Numbered from the stretch's first letter, positions 7,727 to 17,695 are shown. The stretch is 64,000 nucleotides of DNA from an uncultured SAR116 cluster alpha proteobacterium (GCA_902612965.1 CACMFN010000002.1:94456-158455); one strand, 5' to 3'. The notes: generated by a model from the letters alone, not told the origin. A program made the numbers and translations.

Positions 7727-9652
7727 TTAACTAATACTCCTGTATTTTGACCATTGTTGCCACATTAATATTGACCAAAGTCTATTTTCCCAATTCCTAC
7801 TACCATTAATATGTTCATTCCACATTTTTCTAACGAATTTGCCATTAATCATTCCCTCATCAGGAAGGTTTTTCTTATCTAAAAGATTCATTGCCCATTC
7901 TTTTAATGGTCCCCTTAGCCATTCATTGACTGGCATCCCAAATCCTTGCTTAGGCCTGTCAATTAATTTTCTTGGAACATGCTCGTATAAAACTTCTCGA
8001 AGAATTTTTTTGCCACCAAATTTATCAACCCTCCATTCAATTGGGGTTCTCCAAGCAAACTCTGATAATGAATGGTCAAGTAATGGCGCCCTTGTCTCTA
8101 AACTAGTAGACATTGCTGATCGGTCCACCTTAACCAATATATCGTTTGGTAAATAATTTAATTGGTCAGCAAGCATCATATTTTCAATATTTCCTAATTC
8201 TTCAGAAAATTCATATCTATCTGAATAATCATGATTTATTATAGTTTTTTCAGGCCAATAAGTAGTGAGCTTATCATAATAGTCTTGAAGATCTGCAGAA
8301 TCCATTATATCAGCTGCTTTATGAACTTTATCACCAAACCTCTTTTTTCCAAAAAGGCCAATACTTGAATTTAAAAAGCTGGGTGGAATACTTTTGATAA
8401 TATTTGATAATGACTTTCTATACCAAGAAGGTCCAAAAGTTAGAATTTTAAAAGTTTTTTGTGCAAATAGATACCTATTATAGCCAGTAAACACTTCATC
8501 GCCACCATCTCCTGATAATGCAACTGAAACATAATTTTTAACTAGTTTACAAAGCAAGGTTGTTGGAATTTGTGAAGCATCTGCAAAAGGCTCACTATAT
8601 ACTGCGGGCATTTTTTCAACTAAGTCAATAGCATCATTTGGGTTAGCTTTTAAAGTAGTATGATCAGTTTTTAAATGTGATGCTATTGCCTCTGCATAAT
8701 TGCTTTCATCATAAATTTTTTCTGTAAATCCTATTGAAAAAGTCTTTATTTTCTTACTTACTGATTTTTGTAAAAGAGCAGCAACAATTGATGAGTCTAC
8801 GCCCCCAGATAAAAAAACTCCTAGTGGAACATCTGAAAGTTTTTGACCGTCTAATACTCTATAAAGAATTTTTTCAAGATGTTTTTTAGCATCTTCATAT
8901 GATCCTGGAAATTTTGTAGTTTGGCCCTTAATAGCAGTTTCTTTCACAGACCAATATTGTTTATTATCAATTAATTTATAATTTCCTGAAATGTCTGAAC
9001 TAAATTTGTAAATGCAACCAGGTAACAATTTTGAAACATTTTTCCAAATTGAGAATGGAGCCGCTATACAACCACGATGAAAAAAATTTGAGGCGCCTTC
9101 TATCGATAAAATAGGTTTAAAATTTGGCACTTGATCAAATGAAATTAACTCAGAAGCAAAAGCAAATGTTGAGTTTTGCCTCTCTAATAGATAAAGAGGT
9201 TTTTCACCAAATCGGTCACGAACTAAAAAAACTTCTTTTGTTTTGTTGTCAAAAACTGCAAAAGCAAACATACCATGCACTAAATCCAATGTAGATTCTA
9301 AACCAATTTTAGAAATTGACTCAATTAGTGTCTCAGTATCTGATGTTCCTCTCCACTCAATATTAAATTTTTTGCTTTCTAGATAGCTTCTTATTTTAAA
9401 ATGATTATAAATTTCTCCATTATAACTTATTATAAACCTTTTACAAGATGAGGTCATAGGCTGCTTACCTGCCTTAGACAAATCAAGAATGGATAATCTT
9501 GAATGAGAGAAGTAAACGTGATTATTTTCAGATACAAAAATACCATTATCATCGGGTCCTCTATGATCTAATGCTTTTCTCATTTTAGAGACAGTTTCTC
9601 TACCTTTTACAGTAGTGTCTTTCCAACCAATTAACCCTGCAATTCCACACAT
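7727..9652 (-). CDS. Glutamine-dependent asparagine synthase-type amidotransferase
   Basis: 641 residues, full length. The N-terminus MCGIAGLIGW supplies the catalytic Cys2 of class II glutaminases, with RGPDD near residue 31 and SYNGEIYN near residue 77. The ATP-pyrophosphatase domain has FLSGGVDSS near residue 282 and LSGDGGDEVFTGYNRYLF. Biochemically it transfers glutamine ammonia to an activated carboxylate. In glycan clusters such enzymes (WbpS, WbtH type) are thought to turn sugar uronic acids into uronamides. The immediate partner downstream is a UDP-HexNAc dehydrogenase, which makes that role more likely here than free asparagine synthesis. Confidence 0.85.
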   Translation of the reverse strand: MCGIAGLIGWKDTTVKGRETVSKMRKALDHRGPDDNGIFVSENNHVYFSHSRLSILDLSKAGKQPMTSSCKRFIISYNGEIYNHFKIRSYLESKKFNIEWRGTSDTETLIESISKIGLESTLDLVHGMFAFAVFDNKTKEVFLVRDRFGEKPLYLLERQNSTFAFASELISFDQVPNFKPILSIEGASNFFHRGCIAAPFSIWKNVSKLLPGCIYKFSSDISGNYKLIDNKQYWSVKETAIKGQTTKFPGSYEDAKKHLEKILYRVLDGQKLSDVPLGVFLSGGVDSSIVAALLQKSVSKKIKTFSIGFTEKIYDESNYAEAIASHLKTDHTTLKANPNDAIDLVEKMPAVYSEPFADASQIPTTLLCKLVKNYVSVALSGDGGDEVFTGYNRYLFAQKTFKILTFGPSWYRKSLSNIIKSIPPSFLNSSIGLFGKKRFGDKVHKAADIMDSADLQDYYDKLTTYWPEKTIINHDYSDRYEFSEELGNIENMMLADQLNYLPNDILVKVDRSAMSTSLETRAPLLDHSLSEFAWRTPIEWRVDKFGGKKILREVLYEHVPRKLIDRPKQGFGMPVNEWLRGPLKEWAMNLLDKKNLPDEGMINGKFVRKMWNEHINGSRNWENRLWSILMWQQWSKYRSIS

Positions 9653-9669
9653 AAAAGACTCAAATTAAA

Positions 9670-10764
9670 TTATTTTATTAACGAGTTAAAAAGATCTAGA
9701 TGAAGATTAAGCATATCATCCATTGTAAATTTTTCATTAGCTACTTTTAAACCATTTTTCCCAAGAGTATTACATTTTTTCTTATTTTTAATTAATGATA
9801 ATATTATTTTAGCCATTTTTTCTTGATTAAATGGATCCACGAGGTATCCTGTTTTATTGTTTTGAATTAATTCACTCACTCCATTTATATTATACCCGAT
9901 TATAGGTAGAGACCAACTCATACCTTCCAAAACACTTGTTGGACATCCTTCGGGCAACAATGATGGTATGACCATAATCTTGGATTTACTTAATAGTTCA
10001 TTTGGATCAATAATGAAACCAGGTATATCAATAAAGTTTGTAAGCTTTTTATTTTTTATCTTTTTTTGAACTATTCCATCCATATTATCTTTTCCAGCTA
10101 GAATAAATTTTATATTTTTATTCTTTGACACTATTTTTTCTATAATGTTTATATACTCTAAAATACCTTTTCTTGGGGAAAAATTTGATAAAGTAATAAC
10201 TATATTTTCTTTTTTAACATTTGAAACATTGCCATTTTCTTTATTTAAAATAATTCCATTGTAAATAACCTTAACTTTTTTATCAGGTATTCCACATTTC
10301 AAAGTTAATGTCTTCTTTGTTGATTTTGAATTGCATATCCAAAGATCTGTTTGACTGGCAAAAAACCGCTCAAATAAACGAAAGAATAAGTCTGTTTTAT
10401 TTTTAGTTAGTGGGTTCCACCTTATAGCATGAATTATTTTCGGGGTTCTTACAAAAATAGAAAATATCCTTATTAAAACACATGCTCTAAATCCTGATAT
10501 ATATAATATCTTTATATTATTTTTCTTACAAAAATTTATTACTTTAAAACAACCTAATATTAGTCCGAAAATAGATTGCTTATTTTTTCCAAACTTATAG
10601 ACAATTATATCTTTCATTAATGATATTAAAGGCCCTTCACCAGCGAGAGTTCCAAGTAAAATATTTTTATTTTTTGAAAATAAAGCAAGCCTTGATAGAC
10701 TTTTTTCAGCTCCGCCGATTTGACTTGATGTAAAAATGATTAATATTTTTGTCAAGCTGTTCAT
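9670..10764 (-). CDS. Glycosyltransferase family 4
   Basis: 364-residue GT-B glycosyltransferase. The donor/acceptor loop SSQIGGAEKSLSRLA lies at the N-terminus, IVITLSNFSPRKGILEYI begins the C-terminal Rossmann domain, and EGCPTSVLEGMSWSLP is the E-x7-E donor site near residue 275, followed by GVSELIQNNKTGYLV. The product is complete for the family. It follows another GT4 with a 6-base gap and precedes the asparagine-synthase-like gene, all in one minus-strand run. Donor and linkage are not predictable. Confidence 0.85.
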   Translation of the reverse strand: MNSLTKILIIFTSSQIGGAEKSLSRLALFSKNKNILLGTLAGEGPLISLMKDIIVYKFGKNKQSIFGLILGCFKVINFCKKNNIKILYISGFRACVLIRIFSIFVRTPKIIHAIRWNPLTKNKTDLFFRLFERFFASQTDLWICNSKSTKKTLTLKCGIPDKKVKVIYNGIILNKENGNVSNVKKENIVITLSNFSPRKGILEYINIIEKIVSKNKNIKFILAGKDNMDGIVQKKIKNKKLTNFIDIPGFIIDPNELLSKSKIMVIPSLLPEGCPTSVLEGMSWSLPIIGYNINGVSELIQNNKTGYLVDPFNQEKMAKIILSLIKNKKKCNTLGKNGLKVANEKFTMDDMLNLHLDLFNSLIK

Positions 10765-10770
10765 GAAAAA

Positions 10771-11817
10771 TTAATTTATCCATTTTTGAGCTATTTTTGA
10801 AACATCATAAAGTTTGGAATCCTTGTAACAATTATAAGATAGTTTTTTATTCAATTCACTATTTGTATATAGTCTATTTATTTCTTTGGATAGAAGTTTA
10901 ATATTACCTTGAGGTACTAAAATACCATTATTTTCATTTTTTATTATTTCTTTTGGACCATAATCACAATCAAAAGATATAACAGGGCATGCAAATGACA
11001 TAGCCTCAATTATCACATTGGGGAAACCTTCATAATGAGAACTTAAGACTAGGAATTTTGCATTCAAATACCATTTTCTCATTTGTTTTTTATATCCAAC
11101 AAACTTAATTTTATTTTCTATATTTAGTTTTTTTGATAGTTTTATTAGTTTATTTTTTTCTTCCCCATCTCCAACAATAACGAGCCTAATATTTTTGTTA
11201 TTGGTTTTTTTTATACTTCTTAATAATAAATCAAAACCTTTTTCATGGCTTAATCTTCCGACTGAAAGAATGTATTGCCTTTTTTCAAATATATTTTTGA
11301 TTGCTCTAAATCTTATTGGGTTATTGATCACTTGAATTTTATTCTCTTTAATTCCAATATTTTTGAGGCCCTCTTTTGCTCCATTTGTTTGTGCTATAAT
11401 CTTATTTGCAAAATTATAAAATAAATAAACTAGTAGCTTTGTTCTTGTTGGATAAAAATTTAAATTAGTTCTCACACTGACTCTTAACCTTTTAGTTTTT
11501 CTAGTAAAAATACAACAAATTATTGCAACATAATTTGCACTTTCAGTAAATGAAATTATATGATCAGGGTCATGCCTTTTTATGAATTTTATAATTTTAA
11601 ATACTCTTTTTAAAAAGCTTATTAATTTGCGATATTTATTTTCACTTGCTGGTGCATTTAAATCATAAATATTTGAATTTACTTTGAATGACTGCTTCTT
11701 ATTATCAAAAACGATTGTAAAAACATCATTTGTTTTATTTAATTCATTACCAATTAGTGATACAACTTTTTCACTTCCACCAAATCTAAGATTTGGAGTT
11801 ATAATAAATACCTTCAT
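10771..11817 (-). CDS. Glycosyltransferase family 4 (PglJ/PglH-like)
   Basis: 348-residue GT4. The N-terminus is MKVFIITPNLRFGGSEKVV, the second domain opens with QYILSVGRLSHEKGFDLLL, and the donor-site segment HYEGFPNVIIEAMSFACPV sits near residue 270. The overall pattern, including G-R-L-S-x-E-K-G-F-D, resembles the GalNAc transferases of N-glycan and capsule pathways, but the donor cannot be fixed by eye. It is short-spaced with the GT2 upstream and the GT4 downstream. Confidence 0.85.
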   Translation of the reverse strand: MKVFIITPNLRFGGSEKVVSLIGNELNKTNDVFTIVFDNKKQSFKVNSNIYDLNAPASENKYRKLISFLKRVFKIIKFIKRHDPDHIISFTESANYVAIICCIFTRKTKRLRVSVRTNLNFYPTRTKLLVYLFYNFANKIIAQTNGAKEGLKNIGIKENKIQVINNPIRFRAIKNIFEKRQYILSVGRLSHEKGFDLLLRSIKKTNNKNIRLVIVGDGEEKNKLIKLSKKLNIENKIKFVGYKKQMRKWYLNAKFLVLSSHYEGFPNVIIEAMSFACPVISFDCDYGPKEIIKNENNGILVPQGNIKLLSKEINRLYTNSELNKKLSYNCYKDSKLYDVSKIAQKWIN

Positions 11818-11838
11818 ATTGATAGTTTAAAATTCTAA

Positions 11839-12798
11839 TTAAGCCTGTTCAACATATTTATAACTTAATCTTCTGATGTTTATATATATTTTCTTTCTAA
11901 TTTTAATTGGTAAAACTTTAAAAAATAAAAGTAGAATTATAAGAAATATATACCTAGGAGTTTTTACATTCATTATTGAAAATATTAATGTTCTTTTTGT
12001 TGAAAAAGATTTTTTAGTTAGAGAACTATATAAGGTTTTTAAAAATATTAAATGTTCAAATCTTTTCATAGAATATTTTTTTAATGATTTTCCATGATTT
12101 TTTAATATTTCTTCTACTCCACGAACCATATCATCAACACGTGCAAGAGTTGACTCAGGTGATGTAATATTTTCTTTCCTGTTTCTGAAGTAAATTCTCT
12201 CAGGTTTGTTTACTAAAATATAGTTATAATATTTGTTAATTTCCCAATGCCTGATAGACTCAAAACCAGAAATATTATCTGGCCATTGTGATATATTAAG
12301 TACTTTCTTCTTTTGGATGGAAATAAACTCACCACTAAATTTTTCAGATTTTAAACTGTCAATATAATTTATTTCCAGAGGTGATGTTAAAAGAAAGTTT
12401 TCTGATTTTTTTGTCTCACTATCTATAGACGTGAAACCAACAGCCGCTACTTTTGAGGAAGTATTAGTAATATGTTTATACATATTATTTAATGAATCAC
12501 TATCAAAAAAAACATCGTCACTATCAATGAAAATTACATACCTGCAAAACTTTGGTATTTCTTTTTCACCTCTATTTCTTGCTGAATTTACTCCTAAATT
12601 TCTTTGTCTTATATTTATTATTCTTTTATCATTAAATTCATTTATAATATTTTGTGTTTGGTCTGTAGACCCATCGTCGACAATTATCCAAACAAAATCC
12701 CTAAAGGTCTGTTCTCTAAGAGACAAGTATAGTCTTTTTAGCAAACGTCCGTTATTAAAAGTTGGTGTTATAATAGAAATTCTTGGTTTAATTTTCAA
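11839..12798 (-). CDS. Glycosyltransferase family 2
   Basis: 319-residue GT-A glycosyltransferase. ISIITPTFNNGRLLKRLYLS begins the domain, WIIVDDGSTDQT binds the nucleotide, and YVIFIDSDDVFF near residue 95 supplies the metal-binding acidic residues. The C-terminus holds a hydrophobic stretch (IFLIILLLFFKVLP) that may anchor it to the membrane. The frame has no ATG before the domain; TTG at 12798 is the only common start after an in-frame TAA at 12805-12807. It ends 21 bases upstream of the next GT4. Confidence 0.82.
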   Translation of the reverse strand: MKIKPRISIITPTFNNGRLLKRLYLSLREQTFRDFVWIIVDDGSTDQTQNIINEFNDKRIINIRQRNLGVNSARNRGEKEIPKFCRYVIFIDSDDVFFDSDSLNNMYKHITNTSSKVAAVGFTSIDSETKKSENFLLTSPLEINYIDSLKSEKFSGEFISIQKKKVLNISQWPDNISGFESIRHWEINKYYNYILVNKPERIYFRNRKENITSPESTLARVDDMVRGVEEILKNHGKSLKKYSMKRFEHLIFLKTLYSSLTKKSFSTKRTLIFSIMNVKTPRYIFLIILLLFFKVLPIKIRKKIYINIRRLSYKYVEQA

Positions 12799-12815
12799 AA
12801 CTTTTTAATCTGAAT

Positions 12816-13511
12816 TTATAATTTTTTTGCATGAAGAAATATCCTAGGTGATGATATTGGATGGCCAATTCTTCCTAAGATAAATTTCAATAAATATTTT
12901 GCAATTCCAAATAAACTAAAACTGAACTCTGGAAAAGATAACGTTTTAATTTTTTTTATTTTATATTTCTCTTTAAATAATTTGGAGAAATTTTCAACAT
13001 TAAATGAACTATGATGTCCCCATCTATGGAAATCATTCCCACATTTAGGACATAATGCCTTATTGTCTCTTAAGAGTTCATTAAAAGGTACAGTGGTTAA
13101 TAAAATACCATTTGATTTAAGCACCCTAGAAATTTCTCTTATAGATATTTGAAGATTTTCTACTGGAATATGTTCTATTATTTCACTGGCTATTACGCAA
13201 TCGAATTTATTATCAGGAAAAGGTATAGACTCTATCTGGCCAACCTTGGATTTTATTCCAAATTTATTTAACTCATTAACTACATTTTTTGATGGATCTA
13301 AAGCATATATTTCATAACCTAATTTTTTTAAGTTATTTTCTAAAATCCCTGGTCCAATACCAATATTTAAAATTTTATTTTTATAATCTAAATTTTTTGT
13401 AACTTCTTTTGCTAAAAATTTGTATCGTGGAATTGCTCCTTTAAAAGCAAACTTTTCTTCAGATTGAAAAAAATTCCAAATTAGTTTTTGATCATTTTTA
13501 AATAAAGACAT
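12816..13511 (-). CDS. Class I SAM-dependent methyltransferase
   Basis: 231 residues from ATG 13511, one base after the stop of the upstream methyltransferase. Motif I reads ILNIGIGPGILENNLKKLG, the acidic end of strand 2 is IYALDPS, and DCVIASEIIEHIPVENLQ is motif IV. A CPKCGNDFHRWGHH segment near residue 150 carries two cysteines and two histidines and may bind zinc, a feature seen in some sugar methyltransferases. The substrate is probably a sugar or sugar nucleotide by context. Confidence 0.75.
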   Translation of the reverse strand: MSLFKNDQKLIWNFFQSEEKFAFKGAIPRYKFLAKEVTKNLDYKNKILNIGIGPGILENNLKKLGYEIYALDPSKNVVNELNKFGIKSKVGQIESIPFPDNKFDCVIASEIIEHIPVENLQISIREISRVLKSNGILLTTVPFNELLRDNKALCPKCGNDFHRWGHHSSFNVENFSKLFKEKYKIKKIKTLSFPEFSFSLFGIAKYLLKFILGRIGHPISSPRIFLHAKKL

Positions 13512-13512
13512 T

Positions 13513-14292
13513 TTATTTTTTCCTAAAAATATATTCTGCGCAGCCAGTCCCAAAAAATCCGTATCCTGATTTTGAATTATAAGAATTTATTAAGCTAAAC
13601 TCTGTACCTACCATATCTATTATTTCTTTTTTGGTTGCACTTTCATATGGATATCCACCAAGCCAATCAACTGAGTCATAAAATAAATTCATTCCTCTTT
13701 CAACTTTTACAAAAATGCTAAAATTTAATGTTACAACATGCCTAATAATCAATATAGAATAAAATAGTTTTTCTAAAATAAATTTATTAATATTATTTGT
13801 TCTGCAGTAAAAAAATTTTATTTTTTTCCAAAATGGGCAAAAGTATGTTTTCCTGTATATAGCTATTATTAGATGACCCTTAGGCATTACGAATTTTTTA
13901 ATATTAGTAATTGCTTTTTTCATATTCCCAGTATGATGAAGCACCCCCCACGAATATACTAAGTCAAATTTGTCATTAATATTTGAGTTTAAAATATCAT
14001 CTTGAAAAACATTTATCTCATATTCAAACTTCTTGGCATTATTTTTGGATGTGTTAACTGACTCTATGTCATAATCAGTACAACAAACAGTTTTGAATCC
14101 TAATTTTTTTGCAGATATTGCATGTATTCCACTTCCGCATCCAATATCCAAAAAACTTTTTTTAGTAAAATCTATTTCACTAGGAAGTAGCTTTTTCAAA
14201 GATATAATAGCCTTATGCAATTTGCTTTGATCTATCTTAGATGAATAATTATTCCAGTTTTTACCAAATTTAAATCTTACATTTGGATACAT
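13513..14292 (-). CDS. Class I SAM-dependent methyltransferase
   Basis: 259 residues with FLDIGCGSGIHAISAKKLG (motif I), VCCTDYDIESVNTSKNNA (acidic loop) and FDLVYSWGVLHHTGNMKKA (motif IV with the 'VLHHT' seen in Methyltransf_11/31). The C-terminal part has GGYPYESATKKEIIDM and a GYGFFGTGCAEYIF ending. It is the first gene of the 3.5-14.3 kb minus-strand block, so its promoter should lie in 14293-14434. The substrate is unknown; a surface glycan is likely from context. Confidence 0.75.
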   Translation of the reverse strand: MYPNVRFKFGKNWNNYSSKIDQSKLHKAIISLKKLLPSEIDFTKKSFLDIGCGSGIHAISAKKLGFKTVCCTDYDIESVNTSKNNAKKFEYEINVFQDDILNSNINDKFDLVYSWGVLHHTGNMKKAITNIKKFVMPKGHLIIAIYRKTYFCPFWKKIKFFYCRTNNINKFILEKLFYSILIIRHVVTLNFSIFVKVERGMNLFYDSVDWLGGYPYESATKKEIIDMVGTEFSLINSYNSKSGYGFFGTGCAEYIFRKK

Positions 14293-14388
14293 TTTGTGGC
14301 CTTTATTAAAATAATATTACAAACATTAATTGTTTAATATTTAATGACATGTATATATTAATTTTAAATATTATTGAATAAATAATTG

Positions 14389-14394
14389 TATAAT
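14389..14394 (+). promoter_or_regulatory. Candidate -10 element for the FkbM gene at 14435
   Basis: A perfect TATAAT lies about 40 bases before the ATG at 14435 in the divergent gap 14293-14434. No good -35 hexamer is seen 16-18 bases upstream (only A/T-rich sequence), so support is composition-limited. The same gap must also hold the promoter for the minus-strand methyltransferase. Confidence 0.3.
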
Positions 14395-14434
14395 ACTATT
14401 GAGATAATTGTATATATTTCAAATATTGGATTTA

Positions 14435-15331
14435 ATGAAAAAAAACTCAAATTTTAATATTCAAATTCCTATTTCAAGGATGAAATCTCTAGAAGAGCTT
14501 TTTAAGGCTCCTTTAAGATATTATCTTCACATGCTAAGTAGAAGGCATTTAAATAATAAAGAAAACCAATTAATTATATATTCCTTTGATCATGTTTCAC
14601 ATATGATTAACTTGGATGGTATATATGAAAAAGATCATTTAGATATTTTTTTTTATTGGATGAATAAGTACCATAAATCATATTTTGATAAATGTGCTTT
14701 AGATATTGGTGCTAATATTGGTAATCATTCAATATATTTTTCTAAATTTTTTTTAAAAGTAATAGGATTTGAACCACACCCAAGAACTTTTAAAATTCTT
14801 AGTTTAAACACCTTGGAAAATAAAAATATTAAAGTATTAAATTTAGCTATTTCTAATACTTCAAATACTGCTTATATATCTGAAAATCCTCTTAATATGG
14901 GTGGATCGAGACTGGTAAACAATTCCAATCAAAAAGGATTTGAAGTTTCTGTAAAGAGGATAGATGAAATTATTGATAATAAATCTAATATTGGTTTAAT
15001 AAAAATAGATACGGAAGGTTTTGAGTTAAATGTTTTAAAAGGTGCCAAAGAAACTATATTAGAAAGCAAGCCCTTTATTATTTTTGAACAACAAGTTGAT
15101 GATTTTACAAATGATACTTCAAAAGTAATCGAACAACTTCAATTATTTAAATATAAAAAATTTGGTATTATCAAAAGAAAAAGTATATTTAATTTTTCAT
15201 TTTCTTCAAAAATTGGAATACTTTTCTCACGATTATTAGGCTTAATTTTCACTGAGAAATATGAACTTAAAATGGTGAGCAATATACCAAAAGAATATTA
15301 CCCCTTCATTATTGCGATTCCAGAAAAGTAA
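14435..15331 (+). CDS. FkbM-family methyltransferase
   Basis: 298 residues from ATG 14435; the frame extends to a TTG at 14408 but that adds no conserved sequence. Motif I is ALDIGANIGNHSIYF, motif II VIGFEPHPRTFKILSLN, and the FkbM strand LIKIDTEGFELNVLKGA lies near residue 190, followed by PFIIFEQQ. It is a likely sugar O-methyltransferase. It is transcribed with the flippase gene 20 bases downstream, as a small plus-strand island inside minus-strand blocks. Confidence 0.82.
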   Translation: MKKNSNFNIQIPISRMKSLEELFKAPLRYYLHMLSRRHLNNKENQLIIYSFDHVSHMINLDGIYEKDHLDIFFYWMNKYHKSYFDKCALDIGANIGNHSIYFSKFFLKVIGFEPHPRTFKILSLNTLENKNIKVLNLAISNTSNTAYISENPLNMGGSRLVNNSNQKGFEVSVKRIDEIIDNKSNIGLIKIDTEGFELNVLKGAKETILESKPFIIFEQQVDDFTNDTSKVIEQLQLFKYKKFGIIKRKSIFNFSFSSKIGILFSRLLGLIFTEKYELKMVSNIPKEYYPFIIAIPEK

Positions 15332-15351
15332 GTGTCGAAAAATTTTTTGAA

Positions 15352-16857
15352 ATGCTAAAAAAACAAACAGCTTTATCAGCAATTATTAATAATATTTTTT
15401 GGAAGTTCAATATTAATTTTTTATCAATAATTAAGCATATAATGATTGCAAGCTTAATTGGTTTATCTGGGCAATTAGATATTTTTTATATGTCTTTAAC
15501 CATAATTGGGATAATAATAACCTCTTGGGCAGTTGTTTTTGATAATATTGCCATACCAAAGTTAGTCAGTTTAAATAAAATAGATAACAAAAAATTTGAA
15601 ACGCTGGCATCAACCTTATTACTACTAACAATACTAATTTCAGTATTTTTTTGTTTCATAATTTCAATGTTTCCTCATGTCTTCTCATCTATTGCAATAG
15701 GATTTGATAATGAAAAAAAAATATTATTAGAAGATAGTTTTTGGTGGTTTTTACCAGCTATTGCTTTTTACCTACCATTAAGTTTTTTGTCATCAGTATT
15801 TAGATCAATTAGAAATTTCACTATTGTAATTATGATAGAATTTATAAGTTCTGTAATAATCATTTCTTGTATTTTCTTTTATTCATATAACTATCACGTT
15901 TTGTATTGGTCATATTCATTAGGAATTAGCATATCATTTTTTTTGTCTTACTTTATTTTGCTAAAGAAAATAAATTTATTCCGCTTTAATTTAATGGACA
16001 AGAATTTAAAACTACTTTTGCCTTCTTTTTTTCCACTTATTATTCTTCACAGTTCTTTTTTTATTTTTACTATGACTGATAGATTATTTGTATCTTTCCT
16101 ATCTGAAGGGGATATTTCTGCTTTAGCATATGCAACCGTCTTAGTGTTTTCTTTTCCTCATCTCATAGGAATACCAAACTATTTTTTAACTATTTACTCT
16201 GAGCAAAAAAATTTAAATGACAGAAATTTGAAATTTAATGATACAATATCTCTTGCTATTTTTTTTAGTATACCTTGCACCATGTTTCTTATAGTTTCTG
16301 GAGAAAACATTATTTCTATATTACTTGAAAGAGGGGCTTTTGAAGCTAGTGACACCAAAAGAGTTTATAATATAATTGTTCCTTTATCTTGTATAATTTT
16401 ACCAGTTGCAGTTCAGGTTGCACTTGACCAAATATATCAAGTAGAAAAAAAGTTCAAAAATATAATACTTATTAAGTTAATGGGTTTAATTTTAAACATT
16501 TTACTGAATGCGTTTTTTATTTTTGAGTTAAAATTAGGAGTGGTGGGAGCATCCATAGCTACAACAATTTCATATTGGTTTGTCTTATTGTTAAGTCTTA
16601 AAAATTTAACAAGAATTAGTATATATATAAATTGGAAAAGGCATCTAACTTGGTTTTTATGGATTTTCTCACATATATTTTTATTTATAATATTAGCTTA
16701 CTATTTTGAATTTAATAAGAATTCTAATTTTTTATCTCTTGTTTTAAACTTTGTTCTTATCTTAATCAGTTTAGTATTATGCTGTTTATATTACAAAGGC
16801 ATGGAAAAAAAACTTATCAAATTTTATTTCAGCAAAATTGTCAATTTTAAAATCTAA
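15352..16857 (+). CDS. MurJ/MviN-like lipid-linked oligosaccharide flippase
   Basis: 501 residues, nearly all in hydrophobic helices (about 14), of the MOP exporter superfamily. The segment LLERGAFEASDTKRVYNII near residue 330 closely follows the MurJ family pattern (L-x-E-R-G-A-F), and SFLSEGDISALAYA matches the region before it. It probably translocates an undecaprenyl-linked unit across the inner membrane in the role of Wzx, or is a second MurJ. Its 3' end overlaps the convergent methyltransferase gene by four bases, leaving no room for a dedicated terminator. Confidence 0.8.
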   Translation: MLKKQTALSAIINNIFWKFNINFLSIIKHIMIASLIGLSGQLDIFYMSLTIIGIIITSWAVVFDNIAIPKLVSLNKIDNKKFETLASTLLLLTILISVFFCFIISMFPHVFSSIAIGFDNEKKILLEDSFWWFLPAIAFYLPLSFLSSVFRSIRNFTIVIMIEFISSVIIISCIFFYSYNYHVLYWSYSLGISISFFLSYFILLKKINLFRFNLMDKNLKLLLPSFFPLIILHSSFFIFTMTDRLFVSFLSEGDISALAYATVLVFSFPHLIGIPNYFLTIYSEQKNLNDRNLKFNDTISLAIFFSIPCTMFLIVSGENIISILLERGAFEASDTKRVYNIIVPLSCIILPVAVQVALDQIYQVEKKFKNIILIKLMGLILNILLNAFFIFELKLGVVGASIATTISYWFVLLLSLKNLTRISIYINWKRHLTWFLWIFSHIFLFIILAYYFEFNKNSNFLSLVLNFVLILISLVLCCLYYKGMEKKLIKFYFSKIVNFKI

Positions 16858-17588
16858 TTTTTTTTATCAGCATAAAAAATTTCTGTTTGAACCTTATAAG
16901 CATCATTCTTATTGAGTAAATAATTTTTTATACCACTGTCATCAATATTTTTTATTTCCAATTTTTTAATATTATTAAATCCAGCATTTGCAGCTAAATT
17001 TTCAAATGTTTGGAAATCCAACAAAAATTTATGCCCATAATTTATATGTGTTAAAGCATTAATGATCCTTGCAACAGTAGGCTTTCTACCCATTAATGCT
17101 TCTTTATGATCAGAATAAATTATATTTTTTATTGTATCGTCATTAGAATACAATATTTTAATAATTTTTTCCAAAGAGGGTGTTGCAACAATAAGTTTGC
17201 CATTTTTTTTTAAAATTCTATTACTTTCCTGAAGAAAATAATCCATCTTTCTTTGATAAATATGCTCTATCAAATGGCTACTAAAAATAATATCTATAGA
17301 ACAGCTTTTAAAGGGAAGTTTGAAATTTATATCAATAGGTATCTTTCCAAATATGTCTGTATCTAAGAAACCTTTGATAAGAGAAATATCAGCTTCTCCA
17401 AATTTTCCAGAACCAGCGCCAAATTGAATCTTTTTATACTCTTGGTTTGAAAAGAAATTTTCTATATTTTTTCTTCTAGTAAAATAATTATAAGAATTAT
17501 GTATTTTACCAAAAAAATATTTTAATTCTTGAAAGATTGAATATAGCAAACTTTCTCTTTCATTTTTTTTAATTAAATAATTTTTCAT
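16854..17588 (-). CDS. Class I SAM-dependent methyltransferase (type 11)
   Basis: 244 residues. YKKIQFGAGSGKFGEADIS is a degenerate motif I, SIDIIFSSHLIEHIYQRKM is motif IV with the 'H-x-I-E-H' typical of Methyltransf_11, and ESNRILKKNGKLIVATPS is motif VI. A single-gene minus-strand unit whose end overlaps the flippase gene. It is probably a glycan or sugar-nucleotide methyltransferase. Confidence 0.75.
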   Translation of the reverse strand: MKNYLIKKNERESLLYSIFQELKYFFGKIHNSYNYFTRRKNIENFFSNQEYKKIQFGAGSGKFGEADISLIKGFLDTDIFGKIPIDINFKLPFKSCSIDIIFSSHLIEHIYQRKMDYFLQESNRILKKNGKLIVATPSLEKIIKILYSNDDTIKNIIYSDHKEALMGRKPTVARIINALTHINYGHKFLLDFQTFENLAANAGFNNIKKLEIKNIDDSGIKNYLLNKNDAYKVQTEIFYADKKN

Positions 17589-17695
17589 ATTTATGTTAAG
17601 CCTTTAACTTAGAATTTGAAGATTTTAGTTTGCATTTTCCAAATATCAATTATTTTATTCTTTATCAATGTTAATTTTAAAAAGTAAATTAAAAA

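Noticed and set aside
11876-12808. Two plus-strand frames opposite the GT2 gene
   Set aside because: Both are antisense shadows of a GT2 with intact signatures.
14293-14434. Possible small RNA or short peptide gene in the divergent gap
   Set aside because: No short frame with a ribosome-binding site, and no stable G/C-containing hairpin; only a TATAAT box was retained.
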